Under the pieces are notes generated by a model. The model worked only from the letters and a program-made list of their open reading frames with translations, had not been told where the DNA came from and searched no databases. Below are positions 23,912 to 33,564 of a stretch of 40,904 nt of DNA, piece by piece. The DNA comes from Fimenecus sp051881435 (GTDB lineage Bacteria; Bacillota; Clostridia; Oscillospirales; Acutalibacteraceae), in assembly GCA_051881435.1 (NCBI GenBank), contig JBJEPW010000025.1, forward strand, positions 1 through 40,904, given 5' to 3'. Each line of letters starts with the position of its first letter. Positions within the stretch are counted from its first letter, which is position 1. The translations under genes were made by a program, and so were the position numbers.

Positions 23912-24280
23912 TTATGCTGCCCAATGTCCGTCAACAGAAGCATTTGCACATGTAACTGAAGCATTACCTTTGTTTGTGTCAACTGTTACAGTGTAGTCTG
24001 TCTCGTCAGCCTCATCGCCATCCCAAGGGCAGCTGGGCATTTTGCCATCGTCGAACATTGCCTTAAGGTCAACAGTTGATGCAACCTTGCTGTTCATAGC
24101 ATAGTAGTTAGCGGCATTCTGCTGAATGAGCTTAACATTGTTCTTGCAGGTCTTGTTCTTTGCGTTGTCTGTGATTGCGCCGTACAGCGGAATAGCAACT
24201 GCAATAAGGATACCCATGATAACAACAACGATCATAAGCTCAACAAGTGAAAAGCCTTTTTTGTTTAACATTTTTCTCAT
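23912..24280 (-). CDS. Type IV major-type pilin
   Basis: A 122-residue prepilin. The leader MRKMLNKKG is cleaved before Phe10; mature FSLVELMIVVVIMGIL has the Glu at +5 (Glu14) and the hydrophobic assembly helix. The C-terminal domain of about 80 residues has cysteines at 45, 84 and 111. The first 48 residues are nearly identical to the pilin at 24470, while the rest has diverged. It has a good ribosome site (AAAGGAG), its own promoter (24377-24405) and a terminator, so it may be made in larger amounts than the assembly proteins. GspG/PilA-like. Confidence 0.93.
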   Translation of the reverse strand: MRKMLNKKGFSLVELMIVVVIMGILIAVAIPLYGAITDNAKNKTCKNNVKLIQQNAANYYAMNSKVASTVDLKAMFDDGKMPSCPWDGDEADETDYTVTVDTNKGNASVTCANASVDGHWAA

Positions 24281-24376
24281 AATAATTTCTCCTTTATAAG
24301 AATTTTGAGTTTGTATATCGAGACTTTTTGCAAAGTCTTAATATCCTTGGAAATAATCATATCTTTTTGTAAAGAT

Positions 24377-24405
24377 ATTCTATAACTTTATTAACAATTT
24401 GTAAA
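24377..24405 (-). promoter_or_regulatory. Promoter of the pilin gene at 24280
   Basis: TTTACA (24400-24405), 17-base spacer, TAGAAT (24377-24382). The leader of about 95 bases includes an AGACTTT/AAAGTCT hairpin. Confidence 0.6.
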
Positions 24406-24469
24406 TACCTTTTTGACAAATTCGTTAAAAAATACAATTTATATGTTTAAAAATTAGTTATATCGCCAA

Positions 24470-24892
24470 CTAATCTTCCGAATGCTCACCATCTACGCTG
24501 CCGCCCGCCATACATTCAACCTTTATTTCTGTAGGCGAAACTGCTGTAATCTTATAATAATGGTCTTCCTCAGGGCACGTAGGCAAGGTATTTTCATTAA
24601 AATACGAAAGGAATTCCGGATCTAAAACAGCCTCAGCACTTTCCCTGGAGCCATCGAACGATGTAGCTCCGTTTTTGAAAAGTGTATATGCTGAATTAGC
24701 CTGATTAACCAAAATGTACCTGGCGAAAACAGCACGCACATCACGCTGGTTGTTTTTACAGGTTTTTTCTTTTGCGCCGTCCGTAACCGCACCGTAAAGG
24801 GGAATTGCAACCGCCACGAGGATACCCATTATAACAACGACTATCATCAGCTCAACAAGTGAGAAGCCTTTTTTGTTTAATACCTTTCTCAT
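24470..24892 (-). CDS. Type IV pilin, second copy
   Basis: A 140-residue prepilin. ATG 24892 follows AGGGGG by seven bases; an in-frame TTG two codons upstream is less likely. The leader MRKVLNKKG and the mature FSLVELMIVVVIMGILVAVA region match the other pilin almost exactly, as does PLYGAVTDGAKEKTCKNN. The C-terminal part differs but keeps three cysteines at the equivalent places (45, 106, 127). It has its own TTGACA/TATAAT promoter. A duplicated pilin pair with exchanged heads, or a major and a minor pilin. Confidence 0.92.
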   Translation of the reverse strand: MRKVLNKKGFSLVELMIVVVIMGILVAVAIPLYGAVTDGAKEKTCKNNQRDVRAVFARYILVNQANSAYTLFKNGATSFDGSRESAEAVLDPEFLSYFNENTLPTCPEEDHYYKITAVSPTEIKVECMAGGSVDGEHSED

Positions 24893-24957
24893 AGCCAACC
24901 CCCTTGGCTGCGTGGGAATGTTCCGTGAACTTTCCGTAACCCGTTTGGTATATTAAC

Positions 24958-24985
24958 ATTATATACCAATTCCATAATATGTCAA
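24958..24985 (-). promoter_or_regulatory. Consensus promoter of the pilin gene at 24892
   Basis: Minus-strand TTGACA (24980-24985), 16-base spacer, TATAAT (24958-24963). Both boxes are perfect, implying strong expression relative to the rest of the pilus locus. Confidence 0.8.
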
Positions 24986-25031
24986 TAGTGAATATTTGAC
25001 AAATAACTACATTGTTTTTTGGTATAATTTT

Positions 25032-26237
25032 CTAAATATTGGCAACTAAACCGCAAATATACGCAACCGGAGTGAGAATTGCCTTATACACAGGTTTAAG
25101 ATAACCCATGTTCTGAACCAAGAACGGTGACCACTCGTTATAATAGTTATCTATAATCCAATCGCCTACCGTTGTTCCTTTAAGAACATTATCGCGGAAA
25201 TCCCGCAATGCGCCGAGAACATGGCTGGATTGCTTGCTCGCATCACTGAAAGCAAACGATGTGAGGCAGGAGGCCATATTTGCAGAGCTTGTAAGCTCAT
25301 CAACATCGCCCTTTTCGTGGAAAGCTGTTGGTGAAACAAAACGCATAATATTTGCGTTTTCCTGCAAGGTTGTTACATTAACATATATATCTGTTCCGTC
25401 CGCCACGGTATAAGCGGTGGTTGAGCTTGTGGGATAGCCTGATGTTATCTGTCCGTTCAGCTCCGCGTCTGTCCATCCCGCAGGACCTGCCATAGCACTT
25501 CTTCCTGTTTCTGCGTCAAGCCAATCGGGGTCAAAAACAAGCATACCGTTTGAATAATTTATCTTTTTACCCTCGGAAATATTAACAAGAGTAAAAGCTG
25601 TTTTAACCTCATAGTTTGTAACATCCGGACGACCAGATTTTAAAGTAATGGCAACTGTCTGTGTAAGATATGTATCGGGAATAGAGTTATCAATATTGCC
25701 GGAGGAATCAATGGCGTCCACACTTCGCCCTATATCAAAGGTTATCTCAACCGGAGTGTCGCCGAACCCTGCATCTTCAAGAAACAGAGTACTGTTTGAA
25801 GATGCAAAATCACGGATAAACAGGAATGAACCCAGATACTGCCCATCCGACTTTCTGTAAGCCGGAGTTGAAAACATATATGTGTAAGGGTCGCTGCTGT
25901 CCACAGCATTTTCTGCCGGAAGCACATAGGGACTGCCGTTTTTCCAGGTAAAGGTATTATTTGTATCATCATACACAATACCCTCGGCAATTACAGGGTC
26001 ATAAAGAATATCCGCCTGATACGCATTTGAAATTGAGTCGCGATTGTTTTCAAATCTATTGCATGCCAACTGAACGGCACTTTGTATTTCCCATCGCATT
26101 GAAGCCATATTGTAGAATCTTGTCAACTGATAGAGAATCTGCCCGCCAAGAGATATAAGCATACCGAGAATAACAATGGTTACAAGCAATTCTGCCAAGG
26201 ATAAACCTTTTTTATTCTTATGTATAATCTTGAACAC
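25032..26237 (-). CDS. PilW/GspJ-like minor prepilin
   Basis: A 401-residue protein. GTG 26237 is chosen because GAGGTG lies six bases before it; a longer frame from 26270 adds a non-leader stretch. The leader MFKIIHKNKKG is followed by LSLAELLVTIVILGMLISLG, with Glu16 at mature +5. The soluble part includes QSAVQLACNRFENNRD as in GspJ/PilW and then a long region of no recognised fold. Its place after the PilX-like and giant prepilin genes fits a tip-forming minor-pilin set. Confidence 0.85.
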   Translation of the reverse strand: MFKIIHKNKKGLSLAELLVTIVILGMLISLGGQILYQLTRFYNMASMRWEIQSAVQLACNRFENNRDSISNAYQADILYDPVIAEGIVYDDTNNTFTWKNGSPYVLPAENAVDSSDPYTYMFSTPAYRKSDGQYLGSFLFIRDFASSNSTLFLEDAGFGDTPVEITFDIGRSVDAIDSSGNIDNSIPDTYLTQTVAITLKSGRPDVTNYEVKTAFTLVNISEGKKINYSNGMLVFDPDWLDAETGRSAMAGPAGWTDAELNGQITSGYPTSSTTAYTVADGTDIYVNVTTLQENANIMRFVSPTAFHEKGDVDELTSSANMASCLTSFAFSDASKQSSHVLGALRDFRDNVLKGTTVGDWIIDNYYNEWSPFLVQNMGYLKPVYKAILTPVAYICGLVANI

Positions 26238-26308
26238 AAACCTCACCTCAATTTCACTTGCCGCTCCCACCCTTCAAAAAAGAGAGGGAACGGCGCATAA
26301 TAATTATC

Positions 26309-29300
26309 TTATGTTCTTGTTGCAACGGAGTTGATACCGCCTACAGAGCTTGTAACATTGGTGTATCCGCCGCTTCCGTTATATTCATAGAAAACAGCCT
26401 TATCCGACCAGCCGCCTGCCTCGCCGACAGGTGCCAGCGGATCGGTAGCCCAGGAAACAACAGTCTTCTCACCGTCGTCCTGCTCGCCGTTGTGATTGGA
26501 GTCAACATAACCGGTTGCAATCCACATACCGTTAATATTGTTTACCTGAACAACGTTATGCCACGGGTCGTTTGATATTTTAACGGCTTTCCAATGGTAA
26601 TAATGGTTTGAATCCGACTGCGTACCGTCGCCTGCCATATCAACCCAATATCTTACATAAATCCATGAGCCGCCTTTACCGTCGCCTGTATAGGCTTTGA
26701 TTGTTCTGTTAGTGCCGAGAGACGTATTTCCTGATTCAAAGCTGCCTGTGGCGCAATAATCTGCGGGGTTCTTACCGCTCTGGTCACCGCCTGCAACCCA
26801 GAAATCGTTATCATAGGCAACATCGTTTATAGAATTAAGTACGGATATTGTACCTACTGTGCTGCGCTGGCCCATTTCTCTTGAGCCCTTATCGAAGAAC
26901 TCATTATAACTGTTGTTGGACGGAGAGAATACTGTACCTGCCGAGGAACCCGAACCGTCAACCGCTGAACCGACGGTTCCTTTCCATGAATTTCCGCCGA
27001 CAGCGAAGGTTTTGCCGTTTACATTATCAATCCATCTATATGACTGAAGTTCTGCGGCAACGCTGCGGTCATTCCAATATTTTGAATCGGCTCCGTTTTT
27101 GACCTGATTAAGGTCAACCCACCAGGAAAGAACCGTACCGTTTTCCGTGCCCCACATAGCCTCGGGGTTATTGTTCCATGTGTTGCCCCAGGCAACGCAG
27201 TTAACCTTTGTATTGGTCATGGGGTGGCAACGCACATACTGATAGCTGCCGCTGTTCTTATTATCATCATCATTTTTATCGGGCGCGCCGCCGTTCATTG
27301 AAACATAATCAATATGACGGTTGTTCTGCCAGAAATTTGCTCCATACAAATTACCTATATGTTTATTTACGTCCAAAGCATCTCTATAAGGCTCATTACC
27401 GTCGGAAGCGGCAGTTCTTGAATTGAGATAATAGAACTGGTGGAATACATTTGATTCCGAATTAAGCTTATATCCCGTGCTGTCCTTTGCATAATACTCC
27501 TCTGTTTTGGAGTTCGCAGAGCTTTGTGTGCCGTGTTCGGCTTTTCCTGCACGCAGGAACACAATACCATTGTTCATTATGGTATTTACATAAATATTGT
27601 CGCCGTCAAATTCAGACATACCGCCCATTACATAGCCTACCAGCAAAGATACGGGAATATCATTGTCGCCGTTGGGTATAACCGTACTTGCGCAGTCGAG
27701 GAAAGTAATAGTCTCGCGCATATTGTTCCAATAAAAGATCTTGTTGCCCTTATCGTTGGACATATCGTAAACAGTATCGTCCGTGGGGTTAGCACCGGCA
27801 TGAATTGCAAAGGGATGTGACAAATAAGCCATCGTTATATCAACGACTTTGCCGTTTGTCATATATTGCTGCTTGCCGTTTATAGCTGAATATGAAAGAT
27901 TAGCCGGGGTAACAAGCGTACTTGTGTTTTGGGCAACATCAGAAAGCAACATTGTTTTGTTTTCTTTTTCAAAGATACTGCTGTCATAGAACTTACCTGT
28001 CAGAGCATAATCCAGGTTTTCATATGGATAATATTCAATATATTCGTAACGGTAATTCCATGTAATACCATTTTTCTTATAGTATGCTCTGGAACCGGTA
28101 CCTTGGACTTCGAGTGTATAATTGCCTGTAAGAATATTCGCTCTTGTAAGATACGGAGTAATTCCCAGAGTGCCTTTCCACCTTGGATATGCGGCAGTAT
28201 CACTGATTGAATTACTTACTCGGTCAAGATATACTGTGGAAACATTGTAATATGAACCGTCACTTGACTTTGCCATACTGTCCGAAAAGCCTCCGTTGGG
28301 GCTTGATTTCGTTGTCCACATATCCATTGACGCGGGAATATATCCGCAGTAAAGGGTATATGATGAGGTTGGATAGTTTACCGTGGGATAGCATCCCCAG
28401 TTGCTCAGATAGCTTTCGCCGCTCTTAGCCACATCCCAATAATAACCGTCGCCTGCACCGACGCTGTATCCGCTGAGCACAATAGCGTCAACGCTGGTAA
28501 GCGTTATGGGGTTTTTATTGGTATCCGCGCCCGTCAGCTCATAATAATTATCCTTGGAGCCGTTTAACCATGTCTGGCTCTGCTGGCCGTTTACCATACG
28601 GTCACCCATATTTTTACCGCCGAAAGAGCTTCCTGTAATTACAGAGTAAATCGGTGTGGACAACCCTGAACTTCCGCTCTGATAATAGAACATCCTGCCG
28701 TCCGAACCCCAGAACTGGCTTACTCTGCCGTTCGTATTATCACCAAATGCCGTTATCGACCAGATATTAACACTCTGCAAATAGTTTGAGCTGTTAGTTG
28801 AAAGGTTGAAGCCGTTTGAACCTGCGTTCGCTCTGAAAGAGAATTTATAGGATACATCTGTACTGTAAGTGTTTGTACCGTTAAAGAAGTAACTGCTGTT
28901 AACCTTATCAAACTTTGCATCGGTATAATAAGTATAGTCTCCGCCCCAGTAGTAGTTACCTGTTGCGTTATTGCGCCAGAAACGGCGGATTTGGCCGTTA
29001 TCTCCGCACATTACATAATAACCGTATTTATCACCGTCGGAGTCAACATTCTGCCCGTCGCCGCTCTCGGCAGGAACCCACTCAACATCGTTCATTGCAG
29101 AATTGAGAGTTACATTTGCCCCTGTTTTGGGATCCTTTGAATTCATAGTACGGCGAAGGATAATAAGATTGCCGTCATCGTCAACATCACCGCGGGAAAC
29201 ATAGTAATAATATTTACCGTCCGTTGCCTTTTCTCCTACCATAATCATAGTAGGCGCGTCAACTTCAATTTCCTTTACATATGCGCCGCCGTTGAAGTTA

Positions 29301-30028
29301 AATACAAGGGGTGAATTTTCATACGATACATCTGTTCCTCCGTAAAGAGTGAGCAGCAAAATATTCTGCGTTCCCGAAACTCTTTCAAGGTTGTAATCTT
29401 TTCCGTAAACAAGCTGTTTAAGATCCGACCCTGTGTTCGAAGAATTCGCAACTGTGCAATAAAGAGCATATACGCTCGTATCATTCATATGGTCATTGGA
29501 AAAATTAAATCCATCCGCCACAATAGTGATATAAGCCGTTACAAAGTCATCGGTTAAGGAAGACGGGAAACACTTAATATTGGAATTCAGCGAATCCGTA
29601 TATATTGTTGAGAATCCTGCCTTAATATCCGATGGATTTGAATAGATAAAATTACCTTTAACAGGATCAAGTGCACCCGGAGTATTTGAAGCTGTTGCAA
29701 CCGCTACGGAAGTCTGCGGTATTGTCTGCGTTACGCTGTCACGGGTAACTGTAGTTTCCGGCGCTGTAAAAATAAGAGGAATAGCAGATACATTTGATTC
29801 ATATCCGCTGTTTGCACCGGTGCCTTTGCTTCCGAGAAGAGATTGAAGCTTTCCGGCTTCCAAATAGGTGGCCTGCAGTTTATCACCTGATATTTTTATT
29901 GTATTAAAATAGCTGAGAAACAAGGGAGCGAAGCAGAATATAACCAGCGTAAGTATTGTAAGTGCCGTGAGAGTTTCAACGAGCGTCATACCACACTTAT
30001 TATGTAAATATTCTTTTATCTTTTTCAC
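26309..30028 (-). CDS. Giant prepilin-like protein, candidate pilus-tip adhesin
   Basis: A 1239-residue protein, about ten times a normal pilin. AAGGAGG precedes GTG 30028 by ten bases; the ATG seven codons earlier overlaps that ribosome site. The class III leader ends KCG (Gly13), then MTLVETLTALTILTLVIFCF with Glu18 at mature +5. The long exported part is rich in Asn, Gly, Ser, Tyr and Asp. It has Asp loops resembling calcium sites: DVDDDGNL near 281, DSDGDKYG near 329 and DSNHNGEQDDGE at 1176. In the C-terminal third, repeated NDVAYDNDFWVAGG- and INGMWIATGY-like segments suggest a beta-propeller. Adhesin function is inferred from size and operon. Confidence 0.85.
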   Translation of the reverse strand: MKKIKEYLHNKCGMTLVETLTALTILTLVIFCFAPLFLSYFNTIKISGDKLQATYLEAGKLQSLLGSKGTGANSGYESNVSAIPLIFTAPETTVTRDSVTQTIPQTSVAVATASNTPGALDPVKGNFIYSNPSDIKAGFSTIYTDSLNSNIKCFPSSLTDDFVTAYITIVADGFNFSNDHMNDTSVYALYCTVANSSNTGSDLKQLVYGKDYNLERVSGTQNILLLTLYGGTDVSYENSPLVFNFNGGAYVKEIEVDAPTMIMVGEKATDGKYYYYVSRGDVDDDGNLIILRRTMNSKDPKTGANVTLNSAMNDVEWVPAESGDGQNVDSDGDKYGYYVMCGDNGQIRRFWRNNATGNYYWGGDYTYYTDAKFDKVNSSYFFNGTNTYSTDVSYKFSFRANAGSNGFNLSTNSSNYLQSVNIWSITAFGDNTNGRVSQFWGSDGRMFYYQSGSSGLSTPIYSVITGSSFGGKNMGDRMVNGQQSQTWLNGSKDNYYELTGADTNKNPITLTSVDAIVLSGYSVGAGDGYYWDVAKSGESYLSNWGCYPTVNYPTSSYTLYCGYIPASMDMWTTKSSPNGGFSDSMAKSSDGSYYNVSTVYLDRVSNSISDTAAYPRWKGTLGITPYLTRANILTGNYTLEVQGTGSRAYYKKNGITWNYRYEYIEYYPYENLDYALTGKFYDSSIFEKENKTMLLSDVAQNTSTLVTPANLSYSAINGKQQYMTNGKVVDITMAYLSHPFAIHAGANPTDDTVYDMSNDKGNKIFYWNNMRETITFLDCASTVIPNGDNDIPVSLLVGYVMGGMSEFDGDNIYVNTIMNNGIVFLRAGKAEHGTQSSANSKTEEYYAKDSTGYKLNSESNVFHQFYYLNSRTAASDGNEPYRDALDVNKHIGNLYGANFWQNNRHIDYVSMNGGAPDKNDDDNKNSGSYQYVRCHPMTNTKVNCVAWGNTWNNNPEAMWGTENGTVLSWWVDLNQVKNGADSKYWNDRSVAAELQSYRWIDNVNGKTFAVGGNSWKGTVGSAVDGSGSSAGTVFSPSNNSYNEFFDKGSREMGQRSTVGTISVLNSINDVAYDNDFWVAGGDQSGKNPADYCATGSFESGNTSLGTNRTIKAYTGDGKGGSWIYVRYWVDMAGDGTQSDSNHYYHWKAVKISNDPWHNVVQVNNINGMWIATGYVDSNHNGEQDDGEKTVVSWATDPLAPVGEAGGWSDKAVFYEYNGSGGYTNVTSSVGGINSVATRT

Positions 30029-30095
30029 AATAAATGCTCCTCCTTTCAAACATAACAGCTTTAATTTTTACCTTTTGGACTTTATTATACGCCTA

Positions 30096-31784
30096 TTACC
30101 GGAAAACATCTCCGCCGGCAGGTCTTCCCCAGGTAAGCGATGTTGAGTCGGTTACGGCAGGCTGTATAATATCCATTACCGTGCCGTAGCCTCCGTCGAC
30201 CTCCACCTTACCGTTTGCTTTATAATCTACTTGTATTTTTCTTACAAGAACATCGTCATTTGTAAAATATGAGGATTCCGTTCCGCCGTAATAAAGCTCA
30301 TTTACCTTTCTGAGCTTAGCTTTTAAGGCTTCACCGTATTTAAATCCGTCTTTTTCCGCTAAAACGGCGTCAATAAAGTATTTCAGCAGATCTACACCTC
30401 TTGACTCAACGGGTTCCGAACCCGCATTGCCCGTAACGGTATATCCTCCGTAGAAATATGCCATATCACCGGCGTTAAACACACGATATGTTTCTGTGCT
30501 GCCGCCCTGTGTATATATCTTAACATACACATTACCGTTGAAATAAACCTTATTTGCCGGAACCGACTGACCGTTATACTGCAATCCGCCTTTGTTAGTG
30601 GGAACCGGATCACGGCGATCCGTACCCATCTTTGAAGCGTCGCCCAATACTACCGTTCCCAAACGGAAACGGTTACCAATCATTTCAAGAGTTGAGGTTA
30701 AGCCTCCGCCGAGAAGTGAATTGGGATTTGTGTAGTAAACCTCCATGGTAATGTCGCCGTCAATCACTATCTGGTCACCGTAAAGACCTATGGACGAATA
30801 ATATCCCTTGGTGGGTATTGACTCTATTCCCACATTATCCAGGAAAAGGTTTCCCGTTGTTGCAAAAACATAAAAATTATCTTTATTGGGATTTGCCTTT
30901 ATGTATTTCGCGTTTTCAGGCTTTGACAGCACAACATTTCCCTCTCCTGTTTTAACAAACAGGGAAATATTTCTTCCGTCACCATTGAAATATTTGAATA
31001 CGCCTTTAATTATGCCTTTAAAGAGTCTTGTGAAAAATCCGTCTCCGGTATCCGATATATCCGTATCATAGCTTATATATTTGTCCGTTTTTATAAACTG
31101 ACCGTTTGTGCCGTTTTGTTCCGCCTCTTCTTTCGTAACTCCGGTTGTGAAAAGATAACCGTCGTCATCATAAAGCTCCATTGAGGAAATATTTTCGGCA
31201 GGGGTTATATATCCGAAAGCGGTCTGGGTTCTTTCTCCGCACACAGCCTTAGCCTTGAAAACCTTAACATCTACATCCTGCTCGGTAGCGTTTCCGCCGC
31301 TGTCGCTTACGCGTATTTTATCCGTTCCGTTACCGATCTCAACCTCAAAATAACCGATACAGCCTGAATCATTAAGTGCATCGCTATCACTTGCATACGT
31401 TTTGAATTCAAGCCCGTCCCATCTCGTTCCTTCATTTTCACCTGAAGTTGAATAACGAAGATATACTTTATTTGATTTAATTATTGCGTCACTGCCCTCT
31501 GAAATTGCAACAAGCTTATCAATCTCCGTAAACATGGAATACTTATCAAGTTGTTCGTAGTTAGCGCTCGTTTTTGTTACAGCATTCTGGTAAGCATATG
31601 ACGCAGCTTCAACACCGGCACGAGAGAGATAATAAGCCCGCTTATCCGAACTCATCCACTTGACAGACATATAGGAATTGTAAGCATAAAGAGCCAAACT
31701 CGCTGCAAATAATGACAAAACCGTCATTATTATCAATACCATTGGCAGCGCCATACCTTCTTTATTTTTAAGATACTTTTTCAT
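30096..31784 (-). CDS. PilX/GspK-like prepilin
   Basis: A 562-residue protein. MKKYLKNKEG then MALPMVLIIMTVLSLFAASL is a prepilin-type N-terminus; mature +5 is Met instead of Glu, as is typical of PilX/GspK proteins at the pilus tip. The next segment, YYLSRAGVEAASYAYQNAV, matches the PilX N-terminal region. The rest is a large Gly/Asp/Tyr-rich exported domain without a recognised family. Immediately after pilB and before the giant prepilin gene, so part of the same transcript and probably of the same tip complex. Confidence 0.85.
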   Translation of the reverse strand: MKKYLKNKEGMALPMVLIIMTVLSLFAASLALYAYNSYMSVKWMSSDKRAYYLSRAGVEAASYAYQNAVTKTSANYEQLDKYSMFTEIDKLVAISEGSDAIIKSNKVYLRYSTSGENEGTRWDGLEFKTYASDSDALNDSGCIGYFEVEIGNGTDKIRVSDSGGNATEQDVDVKVFKAKAVCGERTQTAFGYITPAENISSMELYDDDGYLFTTGVTKEEAEQNGTNGQFIKTDKYISYDTDISDTGDGFFTRLFKGIIKGVFKYFNGDGRNISLFVKTGEGNVVLSKPENAKYIKANPNKDNFYVFATTGNLFLDNVGIESIPTKGYYSSIGLYGDQIVIDGDITMEVYYTNPNSLLGGGLTSTLEMIGNRFRLGTVVLGDASKMGTDRRDPVPTNKGGLQYNGQSVPANKVYFNGNVYVKIYTQGGSTETYRVFNAGDMAYFYGGYTVTGNAGSEPVESRGVDLLKYFIDAVLAEKDGFKYGEALKAKLRKVNELYYGGTESSYFTNDDVLVRKIQVDYKANGKVEVDGGYGTVMDIIQPAVTDSTSLTWGRPAGGDVFR

Positions 31785-31838
31785 TTGTCCGTCCCCCTTT
31801 TATGCCGATTTAGGCAATTTAGAAACAGTTTTTTATAA

Positions 31839-33524
31839 TTAAACGATAACTCTTACAAGCTCTTCAAGGGAGGTTCTTCCCTCCATAACCTTATAAATAC
31901 CCTCGTCTTTAAGGGTCTTCATATCCTGCTTAACTGCCAGCTCCTTGACCTCGGCAACCGTTGCTCTGTCAAGAATCAGGCGTTTCATCTCTTCCGTTAC
32001 GGTAAGGAACTCGAACACTGCCTCTCGTCCCTTATAGCCTGTATTGTTGCAGGTAAGGCATCCCTTTGCTCTGTAAAGCTTAAAGGTATCGCCCTCATAA
32101 CCGTAATCGTCAAAATCGTGAATAATCTTTTTGAGCTCCTCGCGGGAAATCTCATATTCTTCCTTACACTTGGGGCAAAGCTTTCTTACAAGACGCTGTG
32201 CCAACACACCTACAAGTGAAGACGCCGTAAGGAACGGCTCAACGCCCATTTCGTCAAGACGGGTAACGGCACCGGGCGCGTCATTTGTATGCAATGTGGA
32301 AAGAACCATATGTCCCGTAAGAGCGGCCTCAACGGCAATTTTCGCTGTTTCACTGTCACGAATCTCACCGACCATCACTATGTCAGGGTCGGAACGGAGA
32401 ACCGAACGAAGCGCCGCCGCAAATGTCATACCTGCACGGTTGTTCATCTGAACCTGATTGATGCCGGCCATACGGCGCTCAACAGGGTCTTCAAGCGTAA
32501 TAACATTCTTCTCAATTGTGCTTATCTCTGCAAGGGTTGCATAAAGAGTTGTAGACTTACCGCTACCTGTGGGTCCTGTAACAAGAACAAAACCGTAAGG
32601 CATATGAATAGCGGTGTTAAATCTGTCAAACTGACGGGGACTGAAACGGATATCCTTAATGGTAACAGCCTGCGTATTACTTCTTTCAAGAAGACGCATA
32701 ACCACCTTTTCGCCGTAAACGGTGGGCATTGAGGCAATACGAACGTCCATTGTTTTGTCTTCAAATTTTACGGTTGCACGGCCGTCCTGAGGGATACGGC
32801 GCTCGGCAATATCCATGCCGCCGATAACCTTGATTCTGGAAATAACCGCAGGATACATTTTTATTGGGTTCTGCATAATCTCCTGCAAAACACCGTCTAT
32901 TCTGAAACGGACGCGCATACTCTTTTCCAAAGCTTCAATATGAACGTCGGAAGCGCCTGCCTTGATTGCGTTGTTGATTATCTGATTTACAAGCTGAACA
33001 GCAGGCTTATCGTCAATATCAAGGTCCTCAGCTTCTGCCTGAAGCTCGTCTTCCTCATCGCCGTAGTCCTCAACTCCGTTATTCATATTTGCGAAGTTTT
33101 CAATAGCGGCGGTAAGCTCCATATCGGTTGCAACTACGGGGCAGATTTCATAGCCCGTAAGCATACGCAGATTATCAACCGTCAAAATATCATTAGGATT
33201 ACGCATTGCGACATAAACAACATCTTCCTCCTGATAAAGGGGCAAAACATTATTTCTCAGCGCAAATTCCGGAGTTACAAGATTCGCCACCGCGATATTG
33301 ACGCCGATTTCGTTAATCGACACAAATTTAAATCCGGTTTTTTTGGAAAGCGTTCTTGCAATATCTTCTTCTGTGCAGTATCCAAGTTGTGTTAAAATTG
33401 TTCCGATAAGCTGCTTTGAGGTCTTTTGAATTTCCAAAGCCTCTGCAAGCTGTGCTTCGGTAATGATTCCGGCGTCAATGAGTCTTGCGCAAAGACTGCC
33501 GGGTACAATTATCTCATTTGCCAT
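31839..33524 (-). CDS. pilB: Pilus assembly ATPase PilB
   Basis: A 561-residue GspE/PilB-type hexameric ATPase starting MANEIIVPG (an extra Met lies just before). N-terminal GSPII_E-type domain about 10-145, then an acidic linker. Catalytic domain: Walker A GPTGSGKS at 317-324, Asp box ITLEDPVERR, Walker B DPDIVMVGEIRD at 379-390, His box STLHTNDAPGA. A zinc-binding pair CPKC (450-453) and CLTC (489-492) distinguishes PilB from PilT. It powers pilus extension with the platform protein PilC. 37 bases downstream of pilO. Confidence 0.96.
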   Translation of the reverse strand: MANEIIVPGSLCARLIDAGIITEAQLAEALEIQKTSKQLIGTILTQLGYCTEEDIARTLSKKTGFKFVSINEIGVNIAVANLVTPEFALRNNVLPLYQEEDVVYVAMRNPNDILTVDNLRMLTGYEICPVVATDMELTAAIENFANMNNGVEDYGDEEDELQAEAEDLDIDDKPAVQLVNQIINNAIKAGASDVHIEALEKSMRVRFRIDGVLQEIMQNPIKMYPAVISRIKVIGGMDIAERRIPQDGRATVKFEDKTMDVRIASMPTVYGEKVVMRLLERSNTQAVTIKDIRFSPRQFDRFNTAIHMPYGFVLVTGPTGSGKSTTLYATLAEISTIEKNVITLEDPVERRMAGINQVQMNNRAGMTFAAALRSVLRSDPDIVMVGEIRDSETAKIAVEAALTGHMVLSTLHTNDAPGAVTRLDEMGVEPFLTASSLVGVLAQRLVRKLCPKCKEEYEISREELKKIIHDFDDYGYEGDTFKLYRAKGCLTCNNTGYKGREAVFEFLTVTEEMKRLILDRATVAEVKELAVKQDMKTLKDEGIYKVMEGRTSLEELVRVIV

Positions 33525-33564
33525 CAATATACCCGTCTTTCATCTTTTCATTTACATAGACCGT

